64,000 nt of DNA from Polaromonas sp. (GCF_029945685.1 NZ_JAQSDA010000006.1:62001-126000); one strand, 5' to 3'; positions 24,821 through 33,973 are shown, counted from the stretch's first letter. Notes: generated by a model from the letters alone, not told the origin. Numbers and translations are program-made.

Positions 24821-25465
24821 ATGACGACACCACGAGCCGTAACGGCGACCCTGGTCGCCAGCCTCAAGCGGGCAGCGAAGCGCGAGTCACGAATAACATC
24901 GTTGACGTACAGCCAGGCGTTGGAGATTGAAGCGCAACATGCCGGTTTTTTGAACTGGCACGCCGTCACAGAGCTATTGCGCTCCGGGAGCGCGGTGCTG
25001 CAGGAGCCGCTGGAGATCGACCCGCTACTGCCACCAGACTTCTACAACACACCAAACGATGAACGCTCCGAGGAGGAGCTCGCGCGCTGGTGGCAAAAAC
25101 CGTTTGCCTGCACCAATCCAGATGGCTCGTTGGATGTGAGATGTCTGGATGGGGGCGCGTGGGACCGACCCACTTTCTATGGCTCCGCGCCTAGTCTTAC
25201 AGCGGCGATCGCACTTGCAGACAAGAAGCTTAGAACGTGGCAATGGGCACAGCAACAGCCGGTATCAACTATGCGGGGCGACCGCATCTACATGATGGTT
25301 ATGCCGAACAGACCGGGGGAGACTCCGGTGACGGTGATGGAGCTCGAGTCCTTCGAGGCCGCGAATGCATGGCTGACTGAATGGCAGAAAAGGCACCCGC
25401 CACCCCTTGGGAGCCGGTCCCAGTGGCGTGGACACCAGGATCAAACACTGAGTGACAGAGGTTGA
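24821..25465 (+). CDS. hypothetical protein with plasmid-type N-terminal helical domain (214 aa)
   Basis: GGAG six bases before the ATG at 24821 favours this start over the one at 24809. Residues 1-50 (AKRESRITSLTYSQALEIEA, then HAGFLNWHAV) resemble a short helical domain common at the N-terminus of plasmid and island proteins (TLSHSQAL...GF.DWNAL type). The rest is unassigned; it has a conserved-looking WWQKPFA, an RIYMMVMPNRPG strand and a C-terminal helix. Function unknown. Confidence 0.6.
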   Translation: MTTPRAVTATLVASLKRAAKRESRITSLTYSQALEIEAQHAGFLNWHAVTELLRSGSAVLQEPLEIDPLLPPDFYNTPNDERSEEELARWWQKPFACTNPDGSLDVRCLDGGAWDRPTFYGSAPSLTAAIALADKKLRTWQWAQQQPVSTMRGDRIYMMVMPNRPGETPVTVMELESFEAANAWLTEWQKRHPPPLGSRSQWRGHQDQTLSDRG

Positions 25466-25694
25466 GCCGGGTAGCGGCTGCGCCGCTTCAATGGTCTTTG
25501 GGCGGCCTGCCTCGTAATCCTGGGCCTTGGCCCATTTACGCCATTTGCCTTGTCAGCACCAGGCGCGTTCGCCGAGTGACAAAGCCTTGTGGTGAAATGC
25601 CGGTCAGAAGGGTCTTTGACCTGCAGCATGCGCAGCCGGGTGGATTGGTGCCGTTCCGGGCTCTGCATGCAACAACAACCTCATGGAGAACCAA

Positions 25695-27140
25695 ATGGCC
25701 GACGACGAAGACCTGCGCCTTTGCAGTGAGTGCATTCGCGAACGGGTCCTGCAGCAGGAAGTGGTTCGGGCAGGAGCTACTGGAACCTGCATTTCGTGTG
25801 GTGAAGTGAACCTCTCTATTGGAATTGCCGCGCTTGCCGACCGGATCCGGCCCGTGTTTGAGAGGCACTATGAGTTGTCACCCGACGAACCTGATGACAT
25901 GGAGTCGGCGATGATTCGTCACGGAGTGGGCTTCCCCTGGTTTCGCGATGGCGACCCTCCCGAATACCTCATTCAGGAAATGGCGGAGATCCCGGAGGAT
26001 GCGGCGCGTGCCATCGTCGCGTCGCTGGAGGAGCGCGCCGATTTCGAGATGGAGTTCGAGAGTCGCGATGAGAATCCCTATGGCGACGAGGCCCGGTACA
26101 TCACACGCCCGTTTGATGAGACCGTTGTTTCGGGAAAGTGGCGCCTTTTGGAAAAGCAAGTGCACCATCGCGCTCGATTCTTCAATTCCTCGGTCAGCAA
26201 CTACCTGGCGGAACTGTTTGAGGGGATAATTGACCACAAGGCAACTCGAGCTACACACGCGGTGAGGCTGATTGCGGCCGGCAGGAAGGTCTACCGTGCG
26301 CGCGTTGCCCGGACGTGGACGGAGGTAGGCGAAATACTCGGCAATCTGCCGGCAGGGATGGGGTCTCCTCCGGGTCGAGTTGCGAAGGCTGGCCGAATGA
26401 ATGCGACCGGGATTGGCGTCTTCTATGGCGCGCTGCAGCGGAACTCCTGCCTGGCTGAGGTGCGCGCGCCGGTTGGAGCCCAGGTAGTGATGGGAACATT
26501 TTCGTTCCTGCGGCCCGTGCGAGTATTGAACCTCACTGCCTTGGAGAATCTCGCTGTACCCAAAAGTTGGTTTGACCTAAATTATGAGAAGGCTGCCGAG
26601 CAGAGCGCCTTTCTTCGATTGTTGTCGCGCCAGTTCGCCGCGCCCGTTCTTCCAGGCGATGAGGACTTTGAATACCTGCTGCCACAGGTCGTTTGTGAGT
26701 ATCTCTCTGAGGTGGTTCGTCTCGACGGCGTTTTGTATTCGTCTTCGCAGACTGGCGGCAAGGGAACCAACCTGGTGCTGTTCCCCAGAGCGGCAGTAGT
26801 CGAACCGCTTCCGCGCGGGACGGAAACGAGCCTCGGAACATCGTTCGACGAAGATCAGGCGCCGATACTGGAGATAACTACCGCGCCACCAGAGGTGGCC
26901 AACTCCCCAGATAAGAGCGTCTGGGGTATCGATTTTGACCACATGGATACGAGCTCTTTTTCGGCTTCAGACTTCGAAGAACTTGAGGACCTGACGTTGC
27001 CGAAGCCAAGCCTGAAGTTCATCTTTGACTCGGTTGAGGTCACAGAAATTAGAGGCGTAGCTTACAAGCAGTCTCGGGTGCCGATACCCGCACTGCGTTC
27101 CGAGCGGTCCCCTCGCCGGCGGCAACCGCCCGAGTTCTAG
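25695..27140 (+). CDS. RES-domain protein with HEPN/RES N-terminal domain
   Basis: Start at ATG 25695 with GGAG six bases upstream; 25683 is an alternative. Domains in order: a zinc-ribbon-like pair (CSECIRE, CISCGE), a HEPN/RES N-terminal helical domain to about residue 170, then a RES domain (KVYRARVA, GRMNATGIGVFYGA, CLAEVRAP, and GVLYSSSQTGGKGTNLVLF). The RES arginine, tyrosine and glutamate positions are present, so it is probably an NAD+-acting toxin or effector. A C-terminal 80-residue tail is unassigned. There is no adjacent antitoxin, unlike the first RES gene at 18168. Confidence 0.8.
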   Translation: MADDEDLRLCSECIRERVLQQEVVRAGATGTCISCGEVNLSIGIAALADRIRPVFERHYELSPDEPDDMESAMIRHGVGFPWFRDGDPPEYLIQEMAEIPEDAARAIVASLEERADFEMEFESRDENPYGDEARYITRPFDETVVSGKWRLLEKQVHHRARFFNSSVSNYLAELFEGIIDHKATRATHAVRLIAAGRKVYRARVARTWTEVGEILGNLPAGMGSPPGRVAKAGRMNATGIGVFYGALQRNSCLAEVRAPVGAQVVMGTFSFLRPVRVLNLTALENLAVPKSWFDLNYEKAAEQSAFLRLLSRQFAAPVLPGDEDFEYLLPQVVCEYLSEVVRLDGVLYSSSQTGGKGTNLVLFPRAAVVEPLPRGTETSLGTSFDEDQAPILEITTAPPEVANSPDKSVWGIDFDHMDTSSFSASDFEELEDLTLPKPSLKFIFDSVEVTEIRGVAYKQSRVPIPALRSERSPRRRQPPEF

Positions 27141-27183
27141 ATCGGTCACCAGGCCTAGGCGTGGCCGTGGCTCGGCTGCGGGC

Positions 27184-27209
27184 AAAAAAAACCCGGCACG
27201 AGGCCGGGT
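27184..27209 (-). terminator. intrinsic terminator, minus strand
   Basis: Hairpin ACCCGGC/GCCGGGT with a 5-base loop and eight T residues on the minus strand. It would end a leftward transcript from the 27304-27513 frame, and that is the main support for that small gene. Confidence 0.75.
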
Positions 27210-27303
27210 GGAGCTGGCTTACGCCAGAAGGGAGGTGACGGGCGCGGGGAAGCGCCAGCGTCAAGCGAATAGTAGCACCCTGGAAAGCCGTCCAGCCGAC
27301 CCG

Positions 27304-27513
27304 CTATGCAAGCTCCTGCGGGATACGCATCGCGGCGAACCGCTCATGCAGAGTCATAAGGACGGCCAGCGTCGGCCTTGCAGTTCGAGGGACTGCGTAA
27401 TGAGGTGCGCCCGCCGGGTCAATGAAGCGCGCCGCTGAGTCGGCCTCGTACATGGTGTTGAAGAGATTGCTGGCGTGCATGGGGCCTTGGGTTGGCATGT
27501 AGATTCCGATCAA
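27304..27513 (-). CDS. possible small protein (69 aa)
   Basis: Opens at TTG 27513 or ATG 27498 and is followed by a strong minus-strand terminator. The sequence (MPTQGPMHASNLFNTMYEAD...) has no recognised domain. I accept it with low confidence because a terminator facing this way needs a leftward transcript. Confidence 0.4.
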   Translation of the reverse strand: MIGIYMPTQGPMHASNLFNTMYEADSAARFIDPAGAPHYAVPRTARPTLAVLMTLHERFAAMRIPQELA

Positions 27514-27751
27514 TAGGCGGAAGCGATGTGGCTTACCGCAAAGTAGCGTGGATGGTTTGGAATTGGACGAATCCGGTTGCCTGTCGGGTTCTTTTCAGGC
27601 GTTGCCTGAAATGGCTGAACTGCGCGCAGCTGGCGGCCTCGGTTGCGAGGCAAGGAAATTTTAGTACCGTCTCACAGGAACGACAAGCCCCGATTCGGTC
27701 AGTTGCCGACTTAGCCCTTGAAGTTTGAACATGATCTTGCAAACTGTTTGC

Positions 27752-29353
27752 ATGATTTCAAAAACCGATATTCAGTCCTATTTGCAGTGCCCTCGGAAGC
27801 TTTGGCTTGAGCACCATGGTGACGCGACCATCGCCCCGAAGGCAAGTGATGGACGCCGGGAGAGGGATGGTGAGGCGGGAGGGGCATTGGCGCGCAGTGT
27901 GCTTGGGCCTGACGTGATCCGGCCGTCCTCGAACGATGACAAGGCTGTGGCTTTCACGTTGGCCCGGGCTGAGCTTTTGGCGAGGCCTGGCGTGCCGGCG
28001 GTTGAGTTCCCATTGGTGTATGGGGATGTCTACGCGAGGGCCGATGCGCTGCTGCCAATTACGGGTAGCCAGCACGCCCTGCAGGAGACCAAGGCCAGTA
28101 CCTTTCCCTTGAAGGACGACAAGGTCACCCCAGGCAAGCCGGAGGCGCATCATCTCGACGATATCGCCATCCAGGCGTGGACCATGGCGCAAGCTGGCCT
28201 CAACATGGGCCGGGCGGAGCTCAACTTGCTGGATGGCCAGTGGGTGTATCCGGGTGGCGGCGACTATTCGGGCATCTTCAAGCCGTACGATGTGACCGAT
28301 CTGATCGCCCAAAGGGTTTCCTCGGTACCGGACTGGGTGGCGGGCACGCGCGCCACGCTTTCCTCGAAAGTGATCCCCATCGCCACAAGGGGCAATCAGT
28401 GCAGCAAGCCGCACGATTGCCCGTTTGTCGAGAAGTGCAAAACGCTTGAGCCTGATCCACCAAAGCACCCGTTGACCCTTTTGCCTGACATTGGCGGGAA
28501 GGCGCTGGCGAAGAAGCTTACAGCCGCAGGTTATTCCTCGCTACTTGAACCCGAGCCCTCGCAGCTCGTTGGATGCCAACCTCAAAAGACCGAGCTTTAT
28601 CGCAGGATCCAGACCGCCCATAAGCAGGGCAAGGCCATCCTTAGTCCGATGGCGCAGGAGGTGATCGACGCTATCCCCTACCCTCGCTATTTCCTGGACT
28701 TCGAGGGTATCGATCTGGCGATTCCAGTGTGGGAAGGTGTTCGGCCCTATGAACAATTGCCATTCCAGTTTTCCCTTCACATACAGCGGGTTCCCATGGA
28801 CCCGTTTGAGCATGTGTCCTTTCTCGACCTTTCGGGCGCGGACCCGTCCAAGGGATGCATCGCGGCCTTGCTGGATTCAATTGCGGACGATGGCGGTGCC
28901 ATCCTTGTCTATTTCGCCACCTATGAGCGTGGCCGGCTGGTGGAGCTGGGTAAGCGTCACCCGGCGCATGCGGCGGCCATGGCGGGCCTTGTGGACCGAT
29001 TGGTTGACCTTCTGCCGATCGTGAAGGAGTTCTACTATCACCCCGACATGGAAGGGAGCTTCTCGATCAAGAAGGTCTTGAAAGCGATGGCGCCAAGCCT
29101 GGACTACGGAAAACTGGAAGAAGTTCAGGAGGGCGTCGGTGCGCAGCTGGCATACCTCGAGGCGGCTTTCGAGCCGGTAGTCGGGCAGACCAGAAAGGCG
29201 GACCTGGCTCGAAAGCTGACTCTGTACTGCGAGCAAGACACGTGGGGAATGGTGGTTATCGCCTATTTCCTCGCACGCCGCCCGGTGCCGGCGCGGCCGG
29301 CGACGGACATGTCGGCGGTCATGCAGATACCGAAGATCCCGATTGCAGCATAA
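27752..29353 (+). CDS. DUF2779 family nuclease-like protein
   Basis: Begins ISKTDIQSYLQCPRKLWLEHH, the CRISPR-Cas4/PD-(D/E)XK-like opening with a Cys of an iron-sulphur or zinc site. A basic and acidic core follows (ALQETKAST), a CSKPHDCPFVEKC cysteine cluster, and from about residue 300 the DUF2779 domain (YFLDFEGIDLAIPVWEGVRPYEQLPFQ), which has the DFE acidic motif of RNase H/DEDD exonucleases. It is probably a DNA-processing nuclease. The start is uncertain (27725 or 27752; no clear ribosome binding site). Confidence 0.85.
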   Translation: MISKTDIQSYLQCPRKLWLEHHGDATIAPKASDGRRERDGEAGGALARSVLGPDVIRPSSNDDKAVAFTLARAELLARPGVPAVEFPLVYGDVYARADALLPITGSQHALQETKASTFPLKDDKVTPGKPEAHHLDDIAIQAWTMAQAGLNMGRAELNLLDGQWVYPGGGDYSGIFKPYDVTDLIAQRVSSVPDWVAGTRATLSSKVIPIATRGNQCSKPHDCPFVEKCKTLEPDPPKHPLTLLPDIGGKALAKKLTAAGYSSLLEPEPSQLVGCQPQKTELYRRIQTAHKQGKAILSPMAQEVIDAIPYPRYFLDFEGIDLAIPVWEGVRPYEQLPFQFSLHIQRVPMDPFEHVSFLDLSGADPSKGCIAALLDSIADDGGAILVYFATYERGRLVELGKRHPAHAAAMAGLVDRLVDLLPIVKEFYYHPDMEGSFSIKKVLKAMAPSLDYGKLEEVQEGVGAQLAYLEAAFEPVVGQTRKADLARKLTLYCEQDTWGMVVIAYFLARRPVPARPATDMSAVMQIPKIPIAA

Positions 29354-29370
29354 GAAGAGTGCCCAAGCAG

Positions 29371-29411
29371 AAATGAAAACGCCCACCATTTGACTGGTGG
29401 GCGTTGGGGTT
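29371..29411. terminator. bidirectional intrinsic terminator
   Basis: Perfect 11-bp stem AACGCCCACCA/TGGTGGGCGTT with a TTTGAC loop, T-rich on the minus side and weaker on the plus side. It separates the converging DUF2779 gene and the small membrane protein genes. Confidence 0.85.
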
Positions 29412-29432
29412 TCCAGGTGACTGGAATTGCGG

Positions 29433-29600
29433 CTAAAAGCCTTCGTCGTTGAGCAACCTGCTGCGTGCCAGGTTTTTCTCATGCAGTTTGCGGGTCTCTT
29501 TCTTCATAAACGGTATCGCGAAAAGTGCCAGCAGAATGCCGAGCACCATAACCACGTTAACCGCAATGATGAGGGGATTGTCCACGTTGAAATTTCCCAT
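29433..29600 (-). CDS. 55-residue membrane protein
   Basis: Starts ATG 29600 (MGNFNVDNPLIIAVNVVMV) and ends TAG at 29433. One hydrophobic helix (about residues 9-32) is followed by a charged cytoplasmic tail, MKKETRKLHEKNLARSRLL. It is 24 bases after the 145-residue membrane protein on the same strand and just before the terminator at 29371, so the two likely form an operon. Function unknown. Confidence 0.65.
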   Translation of the reverse strand: MGNFNVDNPLIIAVNVVMVLGILLALFAIPFMKKETRKLHEKNLARSRLLNDEGF

Positions 29601-29624
29601 AACCTTGATGCCTTGATTGTATGG

Positions 29625-30062
29625 CTACAGCGCGAGCTTTTCAACTCGCGTTGTCACTCCAACTTTTGAGGCGGTCCGGGTAAGTTCGTCTCGAATAATA
29701 GACCGCACCATGCCGGCCATCTTCCGAAACCTCACCTTCTCAAGTTCGTCTTCCTCGCGCTCAAGCTCCTCGAGCTGGCTGGCCAGCGCGAATGTGAAGC
29801 TGTGCAGGGAAATAAACCAAAGCACTGCTACAGCGTACATCGCAGACGAGCCATGGTTGTAACCAAGGACACCTCCGATCGCAGTGCCATAGAACGAGGC
29901 ATGCGAAATGATCTCCTTCAGCCATTCAAGCTTCTGCGCTGATGCGTAGAGCCTCTTGGAAGCTCTGCTGATTGCTGGGACTACCTCAACAACGAATCCC
30001 ACGAGCGCGCAAGCGCAGGCGGGGGCTAATGCCGCAAGGTACCCAATGGTCTGTGAGGCCAT
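29625..30062 (-). CDS. integral membrane protein (145 aa)
   Basis: Three hydrophobic segments (about residues 5-28, 58-68 and 73-95) with basic connecting loops suggest an inner-membrane protein. The C-terminal 45 residues are a charged helix (LEELEREEDELEKVRFRK) likely to form a coiled coil in the cytoplasm. No family assigned. Followed by the 55-residue membrane protein. Confidence 0.7.
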   Translation of the reverse strand: MASQTIGYLAALAPACACALVGFVVEVVPAISRASKRLYASAQKLEWLKEIISHASFYGTAIGGVLGYNHGSSAMYAVAVLWFISLHSFTFALASQLEELEREEDELEKVRFRKMAGMVRSIIRDELTRTASKVGVTTRVEKLAL

Positions 30063-30305
30063 AGATGCTCCTTGCGGTGCTGGATGCGGCGGGCATCTCC
30101 GATTACAGCTGTGGGCTGTGAATTCTGGTGCGCAGAAACGCTTTAAGGCTGGATTGATCCAGGCTCAAAGGGTCTGTGGAATGCTGTGGTTCGCTTGTGC
30201 GATGGCGCGTGGCCAGTTCTGATCGGTCCAAGTTGAACCTCTGGGCGGGACTATTGACGAGTGGCGCCGCACACGACTGCTGTGGCAGTTGGCCGAATCG
30301 TATCA

Positions 30306-30335
30306 GAGAACAGCCGCCCCCCGAAGGGGGCGGCT
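30306..30335 (-). terminator. intrinsic terminator after the 30340-30762 gene
   Basis: Perfect 10-bp stem AGCCGCCCCC/GGGGGCGGCT with a UUCG loop on the minus strand, starting four bases after that gene's stop. The downstream T-run is short (GTTCTCT). Confidence 0.7.
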
Positions 30336-30339
30336 TGCC

Positions 30340-30762
30340 TTAATGCGTCAAACCCGCAATGCCGACATTTGCCGACACCCGACGGACGGCATCATCAAAG
30401 GTAATGACATCTTCGTCATCTTCCAGGAGGGTGAGCAGGTCCATGTCCAGGGTAGCCCAGTCGACCCAGTGGCTTTGTATCGCCACGGCACCGTGGGTAG
30501 CCGGCGAGAATGCCTTCAATGCAATACCCCGCTTGGCGCAGACAATAAAGTCTCCGGTTTCGAGTGTCGGCGTGGGATCAACCCAGTTGACGTCATGCAC
30601 GTAGATCTCGACGCTTGCCAGGTTCTTTTCAATGGCGATGTCGCGCAGAGCACGAAAGTTTTCCAACCGCGCGCTTGTCAGGCGCAGCTCCGCAGTCGCG
30701 GTTGCTGGTGCCCTGGTGGCAATACCGGGGGTACCGGTATAGAAGGTAAATGAGAGTTTCAC
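30340..30762 (-). CDS. hypothetical protein (140 aa) next to PRTRC genes
   Basis: Not recognised. A soluble alpha/beta protein: beta strands at both ends (KLSFTFYTG, SVEIYVHDVNWVD), an acidic C-terminal helix (LLTLLEDDEDVITFDDAV). It lies downstream of the PRTRC E-like gene and has its own terminator. PRTRC cassettes include other small proteins, but I see no specific match, so it is left unnamed. Confidence 0.65.
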   Translation of the reverse strand: MKLSFTFYTGTPGIATRAPATATAELRLTSARLENFRALRDIAIEKNLASVEIYVHDVNWVDPTPTLETGDFIVCAKRGIALKAFSPATHGAVAIQSHWVDWATLDMDLLTLLEDDEDVITFDDAVRRVSANVGIAGLTH

Positions 30763-30866
30763 TTCAGTTTCCTTGATGTCATATGGCTCACGCCACGTTA
30801 GGCTGCTGCTGCAGCTCGGGTTCCTGATCGCTCAGGGTACTTCCCGAAGCCCTGTGTTGGCTTTGG

Positions 30867-30888
30867 GAAGCACCTTGGTAGGTGCTTC
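30867..30888 (-). terminator. possible terminator after PRTRC E gene
   Basis: Perfect 8-bp stem GAAGCACC/GGTGCTTC with a 6-base loop, 9 bases beyond the stop of the PRTRC E-like gene. There is no good T-run, so it may be a stabilising 3' hairpin. Confidence 0.4.
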
Positions 30889-30897
30889 TTAGGATCC

Positions 30898-31392
30898 TTA
30901 ATCTTTGCTAAAGAGATCCATTCCCGCAGACACTGGAGTCCCGGTTTGAGCTGGTGCTGCCGCATCGGCCGGAGCAGCTGCAGGAGCTGACGGTGAGTCA
31001 TCGTCGGCTTCGTCTTCGGCCGATCCTTCCGAGCCGGAGCCCGTATCGGCCGCCGTCGAGGCTTTCCCGGTCGCGGGCTTGCCAGGCTTTCCCTTCAAGG
31101 CGTTGCTGCCCTTGTCGGCGGAGGTCTTCCGCGCGATCTCGAGGACCGCGGTTGTCGCCTCGACCTGTTCGGCCAAAGACGCACGTGCGCTGGCGATCTG
31201 CGCCATCGCCTCAGGCATATTTGCCTCCAGGTCCTCCACGGTGCCGTGCAGGGTGAATGGCTTGGCCAGCGCTGGGTCGCCGCCCTCCCTGAGGGTCGGG
31301 ACGAAGGTCAGGCTGAGCTCGCCAGCGTTGGCCTTCACAAGGATGTTGAGCACGTTGCACTGCAAGGCCAGTTTTTCGATTGCTTTGAGCAT
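30898..31392 (-). CDS. PRTRC system protein E-like
   Basis: Starts ATG 31392 (MLKAIEKLALQC). The first 90 residues follow the PRTRC E pattern: a short helix, LSLTFVPTLREGGDPALAKPF, TLHGTVEDLEANMPE. Then comes an Ala/Pro/Gly-rich low-complexity tail ending MDLFSKD. PRTRC (ParB-related, ThiF-related cassette) genes occur on large plasmids of Burkholderiales; their role is unknown. It lies just downstream of the PRTRC ParB gene. The ThiF, A, B, C, D and F members were not found in this window. Confidence 0.75.
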   Translation of the reverse strand: MLKAIEKLALQCNVLNILVKANAGELSLTFVPTLREGGDPALAKPFTLHGTVEDLEANMPEAMAQIASARASLAEQVEATTAVLEIARKTSADKGSNALKGKPGKPATGKASTAADTGSGSEGSAEDEADDDSPSAPAAAPADAAAPAQTGTPVSAGMDLFSKD

Positions 31393-31444
31393 TTTTGTTT
31401 CCAAAATGTGCTGCGACCGGGACAAGTCCTGATCGCAGCTGGTT

Positions 31445-33154
31445 TTACTGATAGGCCAACTGGCCTGGGACAACGTGAAAGTCGAAGTCCTTGACGGCGA
31501 GCAGGCTCTTGATGGCATCGTCCTTCTTGCCCAACATGAGCTTGCCGAACTCCTTCCCGTACGCTGTCTCGAGACCAACTTCCTTGGCGACGGCCGTGAT
31601 CTCTGACTTGGTGAGAAGCTTGAGATAGGTCTCATCGATGGAGAAGGTCTTGGCCAGGTCGACTTCGAAGGCCTTCAGCGCGTCGGTGACGTGCCGGTTG
31701 TCCAGCGAATCGAGCGCCGTAAACGCGATGCTCGCTACCGTTGCAGAGATCTGGGCACCTTCGGCCTTGTTCATGGCTTGGATCGCCTCGAGCACCGAAT
31801 TCCCGCTCAGGCCTGGCACAGGTGTCAGGTCGATGTCGGAGCCTTGAATCTGCCGTGCTGAATCAGCAAGGCAAATCGCGATGAGCATTTGGATGCTCTT
31901 GCGGGCGCCTGTCTGCAACTCGGTCCGGAGCGCTGTGCGCCACACCTTCTTGCGGAAATCAACCACGCCGGCGGAGACGGCAGAAGCCTTCGCTTTTGCC
32001 TTCGGTTTCACCTTGGCGCCCTTTTTTGCGGTCGGGGATCCCTTCTTGGCGTTTGAACCACCGGCTGAGGAAGCCTCTGCCGCTTCGGCAGCAGCTTCGG
32101 CCGTGGCCTTGGAGTGCTTCGCGACCATCCGCGTATTGCAACCCGTGTCAAAGCATTGCTGCTCGTAGACCTTGCCTTCCTTGCCAGGGATCGCGCTGAC
32201 GGCTGCGCCAAAATTTGCGCAACCCAAACAGGCCTTGCCCTGCTCTTCGCCGACGCCCTTGGGGCCTTCAACGACCAGCTTGATCACGGAATAGTTGTCG
32301 CCTTCACGGACGATTTCCACTCGCGGATAGTTTTCGACCAGGGAGGCCTTCTTCTCGAGGAGGACTGCTTCGGTCTTTGCGGTGAAGCATTCACCGTTGG
32401 TACAGTTGCCCGAGTCGATTGCCTCGCTGAACATTGCGCGCTGCGTGTCCGAGTTGTTCGGGCATGCCTGGCACTCCGTTTTGTCGAAGCAGGCCGAGGC
32501 CAGAGGGCGTGCGATCTTGATGAGACTTTCCTTGAGTGTTTCCACCGAAGGAATGCTGGGCATCGCGAGCAGCTTGGCCAGCGCCCCATCCTGCGCAGCC
32601 TTTGGGGCCGCGGCCAGGAGTTCAGCGTGCCCAAGCTTGATGACGCGCTTTGTCAACGCGTCGAGCACGTTGTCACTGGCGTTCATCAGGGCGAGCCTTC
32701 GCGCAACAACCTCAGGCTTGAGACCCATGTGGCGCGCGACTTCGTTTCGGTCGCCGGCAAATTCGGCCAGCAACTTTGCACAACCCCTAGCCTCTTCGGC
32801 AGGGCTCATGCCTGCGCGTGCGATGTTTTCAACGAGTGCGGCAATGAGGGCAGCGGCTTCGTCCATGTCGTCCATGTCGAAGATGTTGGCTGGGATCTCG
32901 TAGCTCTCACCAAAGGCCAGCTTTGCCGCGTGGTAGCGGCGCTCACCAGCCACAAGCTGGTAAAGGCCATCCCCGAGGTCCCTGAGAATGATCGGGGTCA
33001 TGACGCCGAGCGCTTTGACCGTAGCGTTGAGCTCGAATTGCTCCTGGTCGTCGAAATGGGTGCGCGGGTTGCTACCCATCACGATGCAGGTCAAAGGCAC
33101 ATGCGCGAGCCGACCTTTCTTCACGACGGAAGGTTTGTCGATGGTTTCCACCAT
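31445..33154 (-). CDS. PRTRC system ParB-family protein
   Basis: The N-terminal ParB/Srx-like nuclease domain shows GSNPRTHFDDQ and LVAGERRYHAAK, followed by a central DNA-binding helix-turn-helix (EVARHMGLKPEVVARRLALM). Residues about 220-350 contain paired cysteines (CQACPNNSDTQ, CTNGECF, CLGCANF, QCFDTGC) that suggest zinc sites special to PRTRC ParB. A Lys/Ala-rich linker and a helical C-terminus follow. Length 569 residues is usual for this family. GGAG is five bases before the ATG. It likely acts in plasmid maintenance. Confidence 0.9.
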   Translation of the reverse strand: MVETIDKPSVVKKGRLAHVPLTCIVMGSNPRTHFDDQEQFELNATVKALGVMTPIILRDLGDGLYQLVAGERRYHAAKLAFGESYEIPANIFDMDDMDEAAALIAALVENIARAGMSPAEEARGCAKLLAEFAGDRNEVARHMGLKPEVVARRLALMNASDNVLDALTKRVIKLGHAELLAAAPKAAQDGALAKLLAMPSIPSVETLKESLIKIARPLASACFDKTECQACPNNSDTQRAMFSEAIDSGNCTNGECFTAKTEAVLLEKKASLVENYPRVEIVREGDNYSVIKLVVEGPKGVGEEQGKACLGCANFGAAVSAIPGKEGKVYEQQCFDTGCNTRMVAKHSKATAEAAAEAAEASSAGGSNAKKGSPTAKKGAKVKPKAKAKASAVSAGVVDFRKKVWRTALRTELQTGARKSIQMLIAICLADSARQIQGSDIDLTPVPGLSGNSVLEAIQAMNKAEGAQISATVASIAFTALDSLDNRHVTDALKAFEVDLAKTFSIDETYLKLLTKSEITAVAKEVGLETAYGKEFGKLMLGKKDDAIKSLLAVKDFDFHVVPGQLAYQ

Positions 33155-33482
33155 AAAAACTCCAAAAGATTTTTTCCCTTTCGGGATAGGTCGCGGTTAA
33201 GCGATTCAGACTAGTTGACCGACCAGTTACGGATCTTGCGATGGCCTAAATATACCACTTCGGCAGGTTTTTCATAGGCGGAAAAGAAGAAAAAAGACGC
33301 GGTTTTGTCCTGCCCGGCATCAACCGGGGGCCGTGGTGTCCACCTTGCCACCTGGCCCCACCGGAAGTCACCGCATGGTAGTATTTGCTCGTTCCCCAAC
33401 CCGCCGCAGCTCGGTCAATGCTGCCTACGTCGCTCACGCGATGACCCGCCCTCACAGGGCATCTTTTTTGAGGAGATTAATT
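33155..33482. other. intergenic region upstream of PRTRC ParB
   Basis: No gene seen. The left part must hold the ParB promoter on the minus strand and the right part the promoter and GAGGAG ribosome site of the gene at 33483. I see no convincing repeat of the parS kind. Confidence 0.5.
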
Positions 33483-33923
33483 TTGAACAGTTCAGAAAGT
33501 GTGCGAGATGGGCACTCCTGCGACTCCACCAAAGGCGACCGGTTCATTCCGTTCCATGACACCAGGAGGAACCGCCGTGGCAACCGAACGGTCCGTATGC
33601 CCCATGAGGCCTGGAAAGCCCTTTGCCGGGCCTCCAGGGGTCAGGATCCGGGGCGCTGTGCGCGGGATATCTGCCGCGTGGGCTTGATGCATTGCCGCGA
33701 TCAGGAGGAGTTTTACAGCTTCACTCGCATGACAGCGGCAAACATCAAGCCACCGGTGATTCAGGAGCTGATCCACAGCTGGTGCTGGCAGTCGACGCCC
33801 TCAGCACAGCGCAAAAAGTATGCAGAAATACTTCGCGCATACTTTTCCAGGTGCAGAGCGGACCGGGAAAGACGCCGTGGCTACATGAAGCCCGGCCAGC
33901 CATTTACCCGGCTACCTGGGTGA
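33483..33923 (+). CDS. hypothetical protein (146 aa)
   Basis: TTG at 33483 is preceded by GAGGAG with seven-base spacing, so the longer in-frame readings are unlikely. A basic, Arg-rich N-terminus is followed by a helical region (CRDQEEFYSFTRMTAAN, IQELIHSWCWQSTPSAQRKKYAEILRAYF) and a basic C-terminus. No family is assigned. It has a strong terminator 22 bases after its stop and stands as its own transcription unit. Confidence 0.6.
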   Translation: MNSSESVRDGHSCDSTKGDRFIPFHDTRRNRRGNRTVRMPHEAWKALCRASRGQDPGRCARDICRVGLMHCRDQEEFYSFTRMTAANIKPPVIQELIHSWCWQSTPSAQRKKYAEILRAYFSRCRADRERRRGYMKPGQPFTRLPG

Positions 33924-33945
33924 ATGTGGAACTTGCCGAGCCATA

Positions 33946-33973
33946 GGGCCCCTTAATTGGGGCCCTTTTTTTT
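33946..33973 (+). terminator. intrinsic terminator, plus strand
   Basis: GGGCCCC/GGGGCCC stem with a TTAATT loop and eight T residues; ends the gene at 33483-33923. Confidence 0.95.
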
